Assembly: GCA_958451615.1 (NCBI GenBank)
Contig: CAUDQR010000012.1
Span: 8,612 to 72,611 of the forward strand
Direction: 5' to 3'
From: an uncultured Collinsella sp.
GTDB lineage: Bacteria > Actinomycetota > Coriobacteriia > Coriobacteriales > Coriobacteriaceae
DNA length: 64,000 nucleotides
Part shown: positions 7,829-16,756 of the stretch, one piece after another
Numbering within the stretch: the stretch's first letter is position 1
How the letters are laid out: each line of letters starts with the position of its first letter
Notes under the pieces: model-generated
Database searches by the model: none
What the model saw: only the letters and a program-made list of their open reading frames with translations
Told to the model about the DNA's origin: nothing
Position numbers and translations under genes: made by a program

Positions 7829-9604
7829 ATGGAGCAACTCATCGCCATCATCGAAAAGGGCCAGCCCTTTTTCAACGCGATCGCCCGCAACAAGTACCTC
7901 AAGGCGATCCGCGACGGCTTTATCTCCGTCATCCCCATCATCATCTTCTCGTCCATCTTCTGTCTGGTAGCCTCGGTCCCCAACATCTGGGGTTTCTACT
8001 GGCCCGATGACATCAACAACGCCCTGTGGAAGTGCTACAACTACTCCATGGGCATCCTGGCCATCGCCTGTGCCGCCACCACGGCCAAGCACTTCGCCGA
8101 CGCCCAGAACCGCGACCTGCCCAAGAACAACCAGATCAACTTTATCTCGTGCATGTGCGCGGCCATCATCGGCTTCCTGCTCCTTTCGAGCGACACGATC
8201 GCCACGGACGCCGCCAGCGGCTTCAACACCACCTACCTTGGTTCCAAGGGCCTGCTGACCGCCTTTATCGCTGCGTTTGTGACCGGCATCATCTACAAGT
8301 TCTTCATCAAGCGCAACATCACCGTCAAGATGCCCGAGCAGGTTCCGCCCAACATCTCGCAGACCTTTAAGGACATCATCCCCTTCTCCGTCTGCATCAC
8401 CGTCTTTTGGGTCTTTGATATCGTCTTCCGCGCTGCTTTTGGCTTCTGCTTTGCCCAGGGCGTCATCCAGGTGTTCCAGCCCCTGTTCACCGCCGCCGAC
8501 GGCTACATCGGCCTCGCTGTGATCTACGGCGCTATGAGCCTCTTCTGGTTCGTGGGCGTCCACGGCCCCTCGATCGTCGAGCCCGCCATCGCCGCCGCCC
8601 TCGTTGCCAACATGACCGACAACCTGGCTGCGTTCCAGGCTGGTCAGCACGCTTCCGCTGTCCTGACCCAGGGTGCCCAGTACTTCGTCGTCTGCATGGG
8701 CGGCACCGGCGCCACGCTCGTCCTGGTCTTTATGTTCTGCTTCCTGGCCAAATCCCAGGAGATGCGTGCCGTCGGTAAGGCAGCCATCGTCCCCGTGTGC
8801 TTTGCCGTCAACGAGCCGCTGCTGTTCGCCGCACCCATCGTGCTCAACCCCGTCTTCTTTGTCCCGTTTGTCTTTGCTCCGATCGCCAACATCTGGATCC
8901 TCAAGATCTTTATCGACTTCTTGGGCATGAACGGCTTTATGTACACCCTGCCTTGGACCGTTCCCGGCCCCATCGGCACCATCATGGGCTTGGGCTTCCA
9001 GCCGCTCGCCTTTGTGATGCTCGCCCTCATCCTGGTCGTCGACTTTGTCCTGTACTATCCGTTCTTCCGTGCCTATGACGCCCAGAAGTGCGCCGAGGAG
9101 GCCGAGATCTCCCAGGAGGAGCTCGCCGCCAAGAACGCCGAGAAGGCCGCCAAGCTCAACGATGCCTTCCAGGGCAAGGCCGATGCCAAGAGCGTTGCCG
9201 CCGGCGCTGCTGCCGAGGCCGTGAAGGCTGACGCCCCCGCCGCTTCCGCAGCACCCGCTGCCGAGGCTACGACCGCCAGCGACCTCAACGGCAAGCGCGT
9301 GCTCGTGCTCTGCCAGGGCGGCGGCACCTCGGGCCTGCTCGCCAACGCGCTGGCCAAGGCTGCCAAGGAGCGCGGCATCAATCTGGAGACCGCTGCCGAG
9401 GCCTATGGCAACCACGTCGACATGCTCCCCGACTTTGACCTGGTCGTCCTGGCCCCGCAGGCAGCCAGCTACCTGGCCGACCTGCAGAAGGACTGCGAGC
9501 GCGTGGGCAACAAGTGCGTCGCCTGCCGCGGTAAGCAATACATCGAGCTCTCCCAGAACGGCGACAAGTCTCTCGCCTTTGTGAGCGAGCAGCTGTCGAG
9601 GTAA
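7829..9604 (+). CDS. lacE: PTS lactose-specific EIICB component
   Basis: Membrane permease that imports lactose and phosphorylates it on the galactose 6-position. The 591-residue protein has an IIC domain with multiple hydrophobic segments (about 1-430, including FISVIPIIIFSSIFCLVAS and WFVGVHGPSIVEPAIAAAL), an Ala/Glu-rich linker (about 435-485) and a C-terminal IIB domain (about 487-591). The phosphorylatable Cys is Cys495 in VLVLCQGGGTSGLLANAL. The length is close to the usual 560-590. It is the first gene of a plus-strand pair with lacG, divergent from the LacI-type regulator; lacF provides the IIA. Confidence 0.94.
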   Translation: MEQLIAIIEKGQPFFNAIARNKYLKAIRDGFISVIPIIIFSSIFCLVASVPNIWGFYWPDDINNALWKCYNYSMGILAIACAATTAKHFADAQNRDLPKNNQINFISCMCAAIIGFLLLSSDTIATDAASGFNTTYLGSKGLLTAFIAAFVTGIIYKFFIKRNITVKMPEQVPPNISQTFKDIIPFSVCITVFWVFDIVFRAAFGFCFAQGVIQVFQPLFTAADGYIGLAVIYGAMSLFWFVGVHGPSIVEPAIAAALVANMTDNLAAFQAGQHASAVLTQGAQYFVVCMGGTGATLVLVFMFCFLAKSQEMRAVGKAAIVPVCFAVNEPLLFAAPIVLNPVFFVPFVFAPIANIWILKIFIDFLGMNGFMYTLPWTVPGPIGTIMGLGFQPLAFVMLALILVVDFVLYYPFFRAYDAQKCAEEAEISQEELAAKNAEKAAKLNDAFQGKADAKSVAAGAAAEAVKADAPAASAAPAAEATTASDLNGKRVLVLCQGGGTSGLLANALAKAAKERGINLETAAEAYGNHVDMLPDFDLVVLAPQAASYLADLQKDCERVGNKCVACRGKQYIELSQNGDKSLAFVSEQLSR

Positions 9605-9612
9605 GTAACGCT

Positions 9613-9650
9613 TAGGGCCAGCCGACTATCCAAGACCGGCTGGCCCTTCG
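9613..9650 (+). terminator. Hairpin between lacE and lacG
   Basis: Stem AGGGCCAGCCG (9614-9624) / CGGCTGGCCCT (9637-9647) followed by a weak T run. It lies between two genes that should act together, so it may be a partial terminator or an RNA-end-protecting hairpin that sets the LacE:LacG ratio; the sequence alone cannot decide. Confidence 0.55.
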
Positions 9651-9670
9651 ATTTAAACGATTGGATCATC

Positions 9671-11110
9671 ATGTCCGTTAACCCTGCCAGCGTCACCAAC
9701 CCGCCCGCGCAGTTTCCCGAGGACTTTGTCTTTGGCGGCGCCACCGCTGCCTACCAGGTAGAAGGCGAGACCCGCACCCACGGAAAGGGCAAGGTCGCCT
9801 GGGACGACTTCCTGGAGGCCCAGGGCCGTTTCTCCCCCGACCCCGCCTCCGACTTCTACAACCAGTACCCCGTCGATCTGGAGCTGTGCGAGGAGTTCGG
9901 CATCAACGGCATCCGCCTCTCCATCGCCTGGAGCCGTATCTTCCCCGAGGGTACTGGCAAGGTAAACCCCGAGGGCGTGCAGTTCTACCACGATCTCTTT
10001 GCCGAGTGCCACAAGCACCACGTTGAGCCGTTTGTCACGCTGCATCACTTTGACACGCCGCTGCCCCTCTTTGAGAAGGGCGACTTCCTCAATCGCGAGA
10101 CCATCGACGCCTTTGTGGACTTTGCCACCTTCTGCTTTAAGGAATACGCTGACCAGGTGACCTATTGGTTCACCTTTAACGAGATCTGGGCCGACGCCTC
10201 CAACACCTACATCGAGGGTACCTTCCCCGGCGGCGTCAAAGCTCATCTGGCCGAGGCCTTCCAGTGCGAGCACAACATGATGCTTGCCCACGCCAAGGCT
10301 GTGCTGGCCTTCCACAACGGCGGCTTTAAGGGCAAGATCGGCGTCATTCAGTCGTTGGAGTTCAAGTACCCGCTCAACGAGAACGACCCCGCCGACATCA
10401 AGGCCGCCAACAACGAGCACGTGCTGCAAAACCAGTTCCTGCTCGACGCCACCTTCCGCGGCGACTATGCCCCCGACACCCTCGAGTGCGCCAACCGCCT
10501 GGCTGCCGTCTCCGGAGGCACGATCGAGATCCGCGAGGAGGATCTCGAGATCATGCGCGAGGCCGCGCTCTACAACGACTACCTGGGTGTCAACAACTAC
10601 CAGTGCCGTTTCCTCAAGGCTTACGACGGCGAGAACGACCTGCACCACAACGGTACGGGCGAGAAGGGCACCGGCCGCTGGCGCGTCAAGGGCATTGGCG
10701 AGCATGTGAACAAGCCCGGCATCCCCACCACCGACTGGGACTGGATTATCTATCCCGAGGGCCTGTTCGACCTGCTCGTCTACATTAAGCAGCGCTACCC
10801 CAACTACAAGCAGATCTTCATCACCGAGAACGGCATGGGCTACAAGGACCCCTACAAGGACGGTTTTGTGGACGACCAGCCGCGCATCGACTACATCGAG
10901 CAGCACCTGCGCTGGCTGCTCAAGGCCATGGAAGTGGGCGTCAACGTGGGCGGCTACTTCCTGTGGAGCCTGCAGGACCAGTTCTCCTGGACCAACGGCT
11001 ACAACAAGCGCTACGGCTTCTTCTACGTTGACTTTGAAACCCAGAAGCGCACGCCCAAGGCAAGCGCCTACTGGTACAAGCACGTGGCGCAGACCCGTCG
11101 TCTGGACTAG
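9671..11110 (+). CDS. lacG: 6-phospho-beta-galactosidase (GH1)
   Basis: Hydrolyses lactose-6-phosphate to galactose-6-phosphate and glucose in the cytoplasm. The 479-residue GH1 protein has the acid/base Glu171 in WFTFNEIW, the nucleophile Glu386 in FITENGMG, and near the C-terminus the segment SWTNGYNKRYGFFYVD with the Ser, Lys and Tyr that hold the 6-phosphate in this subfamily, which favours phospho-beta-galactosidase over plain beta-glucosidase. It follows lacE by 66 bases, with a hairpin in between. Its product, galactose-6-phosphate, is the substrate of LacAB encoded at 3161-4177. Confidence 0.93.
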   Translation: MSVNPASVTNPPAQFPEDFVFGGATAAYQVEGETRTHGKGKVAWDDFLEAQGRFSPDPASDFYNQYPVDLELCEEFGINGIRLSIAWSRIFPEGTGKVNPEGVQFYHDLFAECHKHHVEPFVTLHHFDTPLPLFEKGDFLNRETIDAFVDFATFCFKEYADQVTYWFTFNEIWADASNTYIEGTFPGGVKAHLAEAFQCEHNMMLAHAKAVLAFHNGGFKGKIGVIQSLEFKYPLNENDPADIKAANNEHVLQNQFLLDATFRGDYAPDTLECANRLAAVSGGTIEIREEDLEIMREAALYNDYLGVNNYQCRFLKAYDGENDLHHNGTGEKGTGRWRVKGIGEHVNKPGIPTTDWDWIIYPEGLFDLLVYIKQRYPNYKQIFITENGMGYKDPYKDGFVDDQPRIDYIEQHLRWLLKAMEVGVNVGGYFLWSLQDQFSWTNGYNKRYGFFYVDFETQKRTPKASAYWYKHVAQTRRLD

Positions 11111-11161
11111 CGACTTGCGACTAGCGAGATGCCCCGCTCACACAACCTGCCCCCATTTCTC

Positions 11162-11205
11162 AGCCGGGGGCGGCACGTCACACGGCGCGCCGCCCCCGGC
11201 CTTTG
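11162..11205 (+). terminator. Intrinsic terminator of lacG
   Basis: An 11-bp GC stem GCCGGGGGCGG (11163-11173) / CCGCCCCCGGC (11190-11200) followed by CTTTGTGTTT. It lies 52 bases after the lacG stop. Confidence 0.75.
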
Positions 11206-11231
11206 TGTTTGGGCGGACCGGGAGCCGTTTG

Positions 11232-11447
11232 TCTCGATCTGTAACATCTAGCCGAGTTTTTGGGTCCTGGCTGTTACAGATTGAGATGAACGTACCGGCC
11301 AATCCCCTCAATCTCAATCTATAACAGTTAGCCGGTTATTTCGCCCCCACCTGTTACAGATCGAGATGAATAGATTAGACCTAGCCGAAAAATCTCAACC
11401 TGTAACACGTAGCCGAGTTTTTCAGTCCTAGCTGTTACAGATCGAGA
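11232..11447. repeat. Tandem array of three 55-nt palindromic units
   Basis: The gap 11111-11717 holds no gene. After the lacG terminator come three units at 11232-11286, 11312-11366 and 11393-11447. Each is 55 bases, starts TCTCRATCTGTAAC-like and ends CTGTTACAGATYGAGA-like, so its ends pair over about 15 bp; the inside carries a repeated TAGCCGAGTTTTT-type segment. Unit starts are 80 and 81 bases apart. The units differ at several positions. From 11448 to 11717 nothing else was recognised. Confidence 0.85.
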
Positions 11448-11717
11448 CAAACAGGCCGAACAAGCTACACCCGTAGGACTTTCACGCTGGAGCATTCGAC
11501 CAGCACGCCCGAAACAAGCGTACGGCTTCTGGAGCTCGGGGCTTCTAGGCACGCAACGACCTCGTCGGGCGCACGGACACCCAGTCCGCGGTGACGGAAC
11601 TTCACCGACATATCCCGAAAACTCGACCCCCGGCTTAGCTTGCGCGCATTATCACAATAAACCCCCAACGATACACGGTCCTGCGGTTCAATGAGCCACA
11701 GGACCGCATGCCGTCGG

Positions 11718-13088
11718 TCAGATAAAGATCGTCATATACAGAGGTAGATATATCCTATGCCCTTCAGCCCTGAGCTGTTTTGGATGAAGAACTATCTCTT
11801 CTCCGACTCGTCGTTCGAATCGTCTGCCAAAATCGTCAAGCGAGATTGTTGAATACGATTTGGAGGATTTAACTTCAACAGGAGTGACCCGCGGTTTTCC
11901 AGCCGCGTCTTCAAAGCCGCGCGAAACAAGAAAATCAATTTCACGCGTTCTGGGCCGACTCCCCTCCGTTTTGGAAGGCTCCTGCCAGCTGTAATAAAAA
12001 AGCGAATGCCCCAAACTCTTAAGCTGCTGCGCCACGATGTTCTCGATTAGCATTCCTTTATTAATTGAAATTCTTCCAAATTGAATGTCTCTATGGACGT
12101 CCATAAGGTCCGGACCATCATCAAACGCCAAGCTCACGAGCAATCCCGTGTCCGCCATATAGCATTTAAGCGAAGACGCGTCTTCGTGCAAGCGGTAACC
12201 CACGCTCGGATCACTGCACAAAAAGCAACGGTTAATTAGTCGCGCATCCTCAAGCCAAATTAACGCCGACTCATATGTCTCAAAACGGGACCCCTTCTCC
12301 AGGCTGTCAAATTTAAACCGTTTGTTTGCCGCAGATAATTGACCCGGAATGTCATCATAAACCGCCCGCGCACGCCTAGCGTCCGAACCTCCAAACTTGG
12401 CAATGTCCTCCCTGTACAGTGCGATAATCTGCCGTTTAACCCTGTCGCATCCTCTAAAATCATTCTCTGCCACAAAGGAGTCGACCGACTGAGGCATGCC
12501 GCCGACAAGCATATACTCATCAAACAATCTCATACACGTTGCATGAACACTGTCCGGAAGCGCGGTCCGAGATTCGCGCGCTTTACGGATCTCTTCTGCA
12601 TAAAGATCTTTTCCGGTCGCCCAAAGATATTCCTCAAAATCGAGGGGCTCGAGAGGGATTCTTTCTTCCTCTGAAGGTATGACAATGCTATCGACATTCT
12701 TTTTGATAGAGACAAGCGAGCCTGTCTCGATGTAATCAAATCTGCCGTCTTCTACAAGATGCTTTATGTATTCGCGCGCGATGGGAAACCGCTGCACTTC
12801 ATCAAAAATGACCAGTGACTCTCTCGGCACGAGGGCCTTGCCATACTGCAGCTGGAGCATGCGTAAAAAAAGATCGACATCTTCTCGATGGTTCAGGAAT
12901 ATATCGAGCGTGGCTTTGCTAGCAGCCGAAAAGTCAATGTAAAGGTAGTCCTTGTATTCATTTTGCGCGAAGCACTTGACGAGCGTCGTTTTGCCAACGC
13001 GTCTTGCACCCTCAATAAGCACCGCAGTGCGCCCTTGCGAGCGTTCTTTCCACTCCTGCAGACGATCATATGCCTTCCGTTTAAACAT
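11718..13088 (-). CDS. AAA ATPase with C-terminal DUF4143 (nuclease-like) domain, copy 1
   Basis: A 456-residue ATP-binding protein of the AAA/DUF4143 family; cellular role unknown. It shows a Walker A GARRVGKT at 27-34, a Walker B LVIFDE at 92-97, and near the C-terminus an EIDFLV ... VEVK arrangement (about 383-407) that fits the PD-(D/E)XK-like fold reported for DUF4143, with the charged residues in place. The ATG at 13088 has a GAGGTGAG site. The gene is clearly more AT-rich than its neighbours, suggesting transfer. Its upstream region carries three TACARAAATACCGACC repeats exactly 34 bp apart. A second, divergent family member is at 15464-16729, also with phased upstream repeats. Confidence 0.88.
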   Translation of the reverse strand: MFKRKAYDRLQEWKERSQGRTAVLIEGARRVGKTTLVKCFAQNEYKDYLYIDFSAASKATLDIFLNHREDVDLFLRMLQLQYGKALVPRESLVIFDEVQRFPIAREYIKHLVEDGRFDYIETGSLVSIKKNVDSIVIPSEEERIPLEPLDFEEYLWATGKDLYAEEIRKARESRTALPDSVHATCMRLFDEYMLVGGMPQSVDSFVAENDFRGCDRVKRQIIALYREDIAKFGGSDARRARAVYDDIPGQLSAANKRFKFDSLEKGSRFETYESALIWLEDARLINRCFLCSDPSVGYRLHEDASSLKCYMADTGLLVSLAFDDGPDLMDVHRDIQFGRISINKGMLIENIVAQQLKSLGHSLFYYSWQEPSKTEGSRPRTREIDFLVSRGFEDAAGKPRVTPVEVKSSKSYSTISLDDFGRRFERRVGEEIVLHPKQLRAEGHRIYLPLYMTIFI

Positions 13089-13120
13089 AATCTCACCTCA
13101 GCTTAATTTACGTGCTAGTT

Positions 13121-13204
13121 TACAAAAATACCGACCTTCAGATATATCTAATAATACAGAAATACCGACCTTTAAATGAGCTTATAGCTACAAAAATACC
13201 GACC
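13121..13204. repeat. Three direct repeats with exact 34-bp period upstream of the DUF4143 gene
   Basis: TACARAAATACCGACC occurs at 13121-13136, 13155-13170 and 13189-13204. The starts are exactly 34 bp apart; the 18-bp spacers are AT-rich and not conserved. The first copy ends 33 bp from the ATG at 13088, so the array covers the promoter. Such phasing suggests a protein that binds several helical repeats in register. No fourth copy was found on either side. Confidence 0.9.
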
Positions 13205-13245
13205 ATTGCAATGGCCGAAACACACAATATCTCCCGCGGCATCAG

Positions 13246-14010
13246 CTAGCAGATGACCCGCGTGTGCTCCTCGATGGCGGCGCGATCCGCATCGGTAATA
13301 CCTGGCTCGCACACCACGGCATCCAGGCTGTCCAGACGGCAGAAGGTGTAGAAGTCGCGCTTGCCGATCTTGCTGGAGTCGGCGATCAGATAGCGCGAGT
13401 CCGCCTTGCTAAAGGCAAGCTGCTGGATACGGCCCTCGTCCATGTTGGATGTGGATACGTCACCGTCCAAGATACCGTTGGCGCCGATAAACGCCGCATC
13501 GATGCCCAGCGCGCGCAGGGTATCCTCGGCCGTTGGTCCCACAAAAGCGGCGGTGCGGCGACGGTACATACCGCCCACGAGGCACAGGTCGCAGTCCTCG
13601 CGCGCCTCGAGCAGGTTAAACACCGAAAGCGAATTGGTCACAATGCGCAGGCGAAACGTCGGCAGCATCGAGGCCATCTGCTCAACCGTGGTGCCCGTAC
13701 CCAAAAAGATGGTCGAGCCTTCCTCGATAAGCTCCACAGCACGGCGTGCGATCTGCAGTTTTTCCTCGGCATGCTTGGTGCGCTTTTCGCTGTGCGAATA
13801 CTCATGGCGCAACATAGCGTGGGGACGACCCTGCGCACTGCGGGCGCCGCCGTGCACGCGCTCGATCTCACCCAGACTCGCAAGTTCTTCGAGGTCGCGG
13901 CGAATCGTCATGTCCGAAACGCCCAGCGCATCCGAAATCTCCTTAACCGAGACCGTGCCCTGCTCTTCGAGCAGCTGACGAACCTTATCCTGTCGCTCTG
14001 CCTTAATCAC
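13246..14010 (-). CDS. DeoR family transcriptional regulator
   Basis: A sugar-phosphate-responsive repressor with an N-terminal DeoR helix-turn-helix (AERQDKVRQLLEEQGTVSVKEISDALGVSDMTIRRDLEELASLGEIERVHGGA) and a C-terminal DeoR sensor domain (GSTIFLGTGTTVEQMA ... VGPTAEDTLRALGIDAAFIGANGI). The frame is open to 14118, but the GTG at 14010, with an AGGA site 7 bases upstream, gives the family length of 254 residues. It is divergent from galM. ACCGTTCAA lies just upstream (14040-14048), resembling the half-site found before lacA, lacF, lacE and the mannose-family PTS, so it is a candidate regulator of those operons and of itself. Confidence 0.9.
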   Translation of the reverse strand: MIKAERQDKVRQLLEEQGTVSVKEISDALGVSDMTIRRDLEELASLGEIERVHGGARSAQGRPHAMLRHEYSHSEKRTKHAEEKLQIARRAVELIEEGSTIFLGTGTTVEQMASMLPTFRLRIVTNSLSVFNLLEAREDCDLCLVGGMYRRRTAAFVGPTAEDTLRALGIDAAFIGANGILDGDVSTSNMDEGRIQQLAFSKADSRYLIADSSKIGKRDFYTFCRLDSLDAVVCEPGITDADRAAIEEHTRVIC

Positions 14011-14216
14011 GATGAATCCTCGCTGTTCTATGCGCGCATACCGTTCAAACAGTAACGAACAAATTGTATCAGAATCGCGCGCGCCAAAAATGAGCGCCCA
14101 CACAGCCCCAATCATCACTTTTTTGAGAAAAATACCCCCTGCTTTAGTGGGGTGTAGTGATAATCTCGCCTGTTCGCGCTACAGTTTGTCCGAAATACCT
14201 CGATGTTAGGAACCAA

Positions 14217-15269
14217 ATGATCACTTCCGAGCTTTTCGGCACCGCGCCGTGCGGTACCCCCGTTCATCGCTACACCCTCAACGGGCCCGAGATCTGCGTT
14301 CGCATTATGGACTTTGGCGCCACCGTGTTGGGCATCGATGTGCCCGACATTCCCGGCAACGTGCGCGATGTGGTGCTGGGCTTCGATAAGCTCGAGGATT
14401 ACTTTGACAACCCCGCCTGCTTTGGCGCGACCATCGGCCCCGTGGCCAACCGCACTGCGAGTGCCACGATCACCATCGACGGCACGGACTGGCATATGCC
14501 GGCCAACGAAGGCGTCAACAACCTGCACAGCGATCTTGAGCGCGGCCTGCACAAGCGCGTGTGGGATGCTGAGCTCGACGAGGTCCACAACGCCGTGCGC
14601 ATGACCACCGCGCTTGAGGATGGCGAGCTGGGTCTTCCCGGCAACCGCACCTTTACGGCCGTGTTTACCGTTACACGCACCGGACGCTTCCGTATCGAGT
14701 ATGGCTGCGAGAGCGACCGCGCCACCTATGTGTCCATGACTAACCACACCTACTTTAACCTTGCCGGTCATAACGCCGGCATGGACTGTGAGCACTTCTT
14801 TGTTGCTAACGCCACTCACTACCTGCCCATTAACGAGCAGAACATCCCCACCGGTGAGATTGCTCCGGTCGAGGGAACACCGTTTGACTTCCGCGAGCTG
14901 CGCCCCGTCGCCCCCGGCATGGAAGCCGACGACCCGCAGATTAAGCAGGCCCGTGGCTACGATCACTGTCTGTGCATCGATGGCTATCAGTACGGCCGTA
15001 ATCTGCGCCGCGCCATGCACGTCGAGGAGATGTGGACCGGTCGCGAGCTGGACTACTACACCACCGCTCCGGGCGTACAGCTCTACACCGGTAACTGGCT
15101 GGGCGACGAGCATGCCAAGGACGACGCCAACTATGGCTGGGGCGCCGGCTTTGCCCTCGAGGCCGAGATGTACCCCGACACGCCGCACCAGCCGCTGTTC
15201 CCGCAGGGCATTGTGGGCCCGGGTCACCCCTACAGCAATGTGATCGAATATCACTTTATGAGGCACTAA
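14217..15269 (+). CDS. galM: Aldose 1-epimerase (galactose mutarotase)
   Basis: Interconverts the alpha and beta anomers of galactose and glucose. The 350-residue product has the GalM pattern: GATVLGIDVPD, NRTASATITIDG, the catalytic-type His in MTNHTYFNLAG and the acidic residue near LYTGNWLGDE toward the C-terminus. An upstream ATG (14157) is in frame, but the ATG at 14217 has a TAGGA site 5 bases before it. It is distinct from the two LacX-like proteins in the window, which are shorter and of another subgroup. It is divergent from the DeoR regulator and ends in its own terminator. Confidence 0.92.
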   Translation: MITSELFGTAPCGTPVHRYTLNGPEICVRIMDFGATVLGIDVPDIPGNVRDVVLGFDKLEDYFDNPACFGATIGPVANRTASATITIDGTDWHMPANEGVNNLHSDLERGLHKRVWDAELDEVHNAVRMTTALEDGELGLPGNRTFTAVFTVTRTGRFRIEYGCESDRATYVSMTNHTYFNLAGHNAGMDCEHFFVANATHYLPINEQNIPTGEIAPVEGTPFDFRELRPVAPGMEADDPQIKQARGYDHCLCIDGYQYGRNLRRAMHVEEMWTGRELDYYTTAPGVQLYTGNWLGDEHAKDDANYGWGAGFALEAEMYPDTPHQPLFPQGIVGPGHPYSNVIEYHFMRH

Positions 15270-15296
15270 GCCCATAACACAACATATCGCACAGCA

Positions 15297-15332
15297 GCGC
15301 CCGCCGGCACCACCGCCGACGGGCGTTTTTCT
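15297..15332 (+). terminator. Intrinsic terminator of galM
   Basis: Stem CGCCCGCCGGC / GCCGACGGGCG followed by T5. It lies about 30 bases after the galM stop and resembles the galT terminator. Confidence 0.85.
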
Positions 15333-15463
15333 ACCTAGTCGCCTGCGACGTTCTTAAACGACTAATCGTTGTGGGCACTCTTTGTCGAATGTGGCCGCCG
15401 CATCATCGATGATGCCGTGTCCTCGCGCGCAATGGTGGCGTCCGTCCCGCTTCGACCGTCGCG

Positions 15464-16729
15464 TTACGGCGCGAGAACATCCAGCGGAACAACTTGGACG
15501 CCACGCTCGGTAACATAGGCTTGCGAACCAAACCCGATGATCACGACTTTCGAAACCGGCGGGTTGTTTCCGGCGGCAACCATGCGTTTCTCGACAGCAA
15601 CAAGGCTGTCAGACGCCTCTTCGATTTGAGCAGAGCTGAGTTTAACTTCGACCGGAATCCACGTTCCGCCGGGAGCCGCAATGACCGCATCGACTTCTAG
15701 ATCGCGAGAATCATGATAGTGATAGAGGCCCATTCCGTTTGCTCGCGCATAAACCCACAAATCATGAAGCACCAGCGATTCAAAAAGCAGTCCGAGCGTC
15801 TTGAAATCTAGCAGTAGTGTCTCCGGGGTCGCCCCGAGTGCGGCGGCCGCCAGCGACGGGTCGGCGAGGTGATGCTTCTTCGATTCTCTTAAGTGCACGG
15901 GGGATCTCATTGCGGGGTTCCACGCGGGAATATCGCGAACGAAACTAACCCGAGCAAGAAGAGATATATATGATGCCGCCGTCTGTCTCGACACCTCTCC
16001 GCCAAGATCGGCCACGAGCGTCTTGAGTGTCGCCAAAGTGGATTCATTGCGCGCAAGCGACTCGATGACAGCTTTGACCTTTTCGGGATCGCGGCGAGAG
16101 CCATCAACACGAGATAAATCTTCTTCGGCGACTATGCCGATGTAGCGTTTGGCCATCGCGGACGCAGCCTGTGCATCGTGTCCGACCGCCGCGGGCCATC
16201 CGCCACGAACAACGCACTCGGCAATCGAGGCAGAATCCAGCGACCCGAAAGCTCCATTGAACTTTTCGCCAGAAATAATGCCCGATAGCTTAACCGCACC
16301 GCTGGATTTCCCGAGTTCGAAAAGCGTCATGGTGTCCATGCGCAGTTTGGCGAACCTTCCAGCACCGCTGTGCATCGGTCGCTCATTGTCTCGCGGTGTC
16401 GCCGACCCCGTAAATATGAACTGGCCAGGCTCGCCGCCGCGGTTGTCGCACTCAAACCGTGCCGCGTCCCAGAGTTTCGGAACCTCCTGCCATTCGTCGA
16501 TTAGCCGCGGCACCTCGCCGGAAACGGCAAGAGCCGGATCCGTCTCGGCGCGTAAGCGATTCTCGAAGTTGCGCGACGGGTCCATGAGAAGGAGCCTGGA
16601 CGCCGCACGGGTCCCGGCTGTGGTTGTCTTTCCACACCATTTCGGTCCTTCGATGAGAACGGCACCGAATATCCCTAGCATCTGGTCGAGCTCATTTTCG
16701 ATAATTCGAGTGTAGTACTTTTTTGGCAT
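15464..16729 (-). CDS. AAA ATPase with C-terminal DUF4143 (nuclease-like) domain, copy 2
   Basis: Second AAA/DUF4143 protein, 421 residues from the chosen start; role unknown. It has a Walker A GPKWCGKT at 28-35, a Walker B LIDEW at 76-80 and a C-terminal LEVDAV ... VEVK pattern ending near 363 that keeps the acidic and Lys residues of the PD-(D/E)XK-like fold. The frame opens at 16741, but the ATG at 16729 has a GGTGA site 5 bases upstream and the outer start has none. It is only distantly similar to the copy at 11718-13088 and less AT-rich. The region just upstream has TTAAC at a strict 23-bp period. Confidence 0.87.
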   Translation of the reverse strand: MPKKYYTRIIENELDQMLGIFGAVLIEGPKWCGKTTTAGTRAASRLLLMDPSRNFENRLRAETDPALAVSGEVPRLIDEWQEVPKLWDAARFECDNRGGEPGQFIFTGSATPRDNERPMHSGAGRFAKLRMDTMTLFELGKSSGAVKLSGIISGEKFNGAFGSLDSASIAECVVRGGWPAAVGHDAQAASAMAKRYIGIVAEEDLSRVDGSRRDPEKVKAVIESLARNESTLATLKTLVADLGGEVSRQTAASYISLLARVSFVRDIPAWNPAMRSPVHLRESKKHHLADPSLAAAALGATPETLLLDFKTLGLLFESLVLHDLWVYARANGMGLYHYHDSRDLEVDAVIAAPGGTWIPVEVKLSSAQIEEASDSLVAVEKRMVAAGNNPPVSKVVIIGFGSQAYVTERGVQVVPLDVLAP

Positions 16730-16756
16730 GTTTTTCACCATTGATTACCAGCGCGT

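Noticed and set aside
7760..9538. A minus-strand open frame of 592 codons opposite lacE
   Set aside because: Shadow of lacE; composition (Gly, Asp, His-rich) reflects the complement of lacE codons.
11232..11447. Possible CRISPR array
   Set aside because: Only three units, 55 nt long and diverged, with spacers of 25-26 nt and no cas genes; each unit is itself a full palindrome.
13121..13204. Plasmid-type replication iterons
   Set aside because: No Rep gene, no DnaA boxes and a chromosomal setting; the array sits in the promoter of an ATPase gene.
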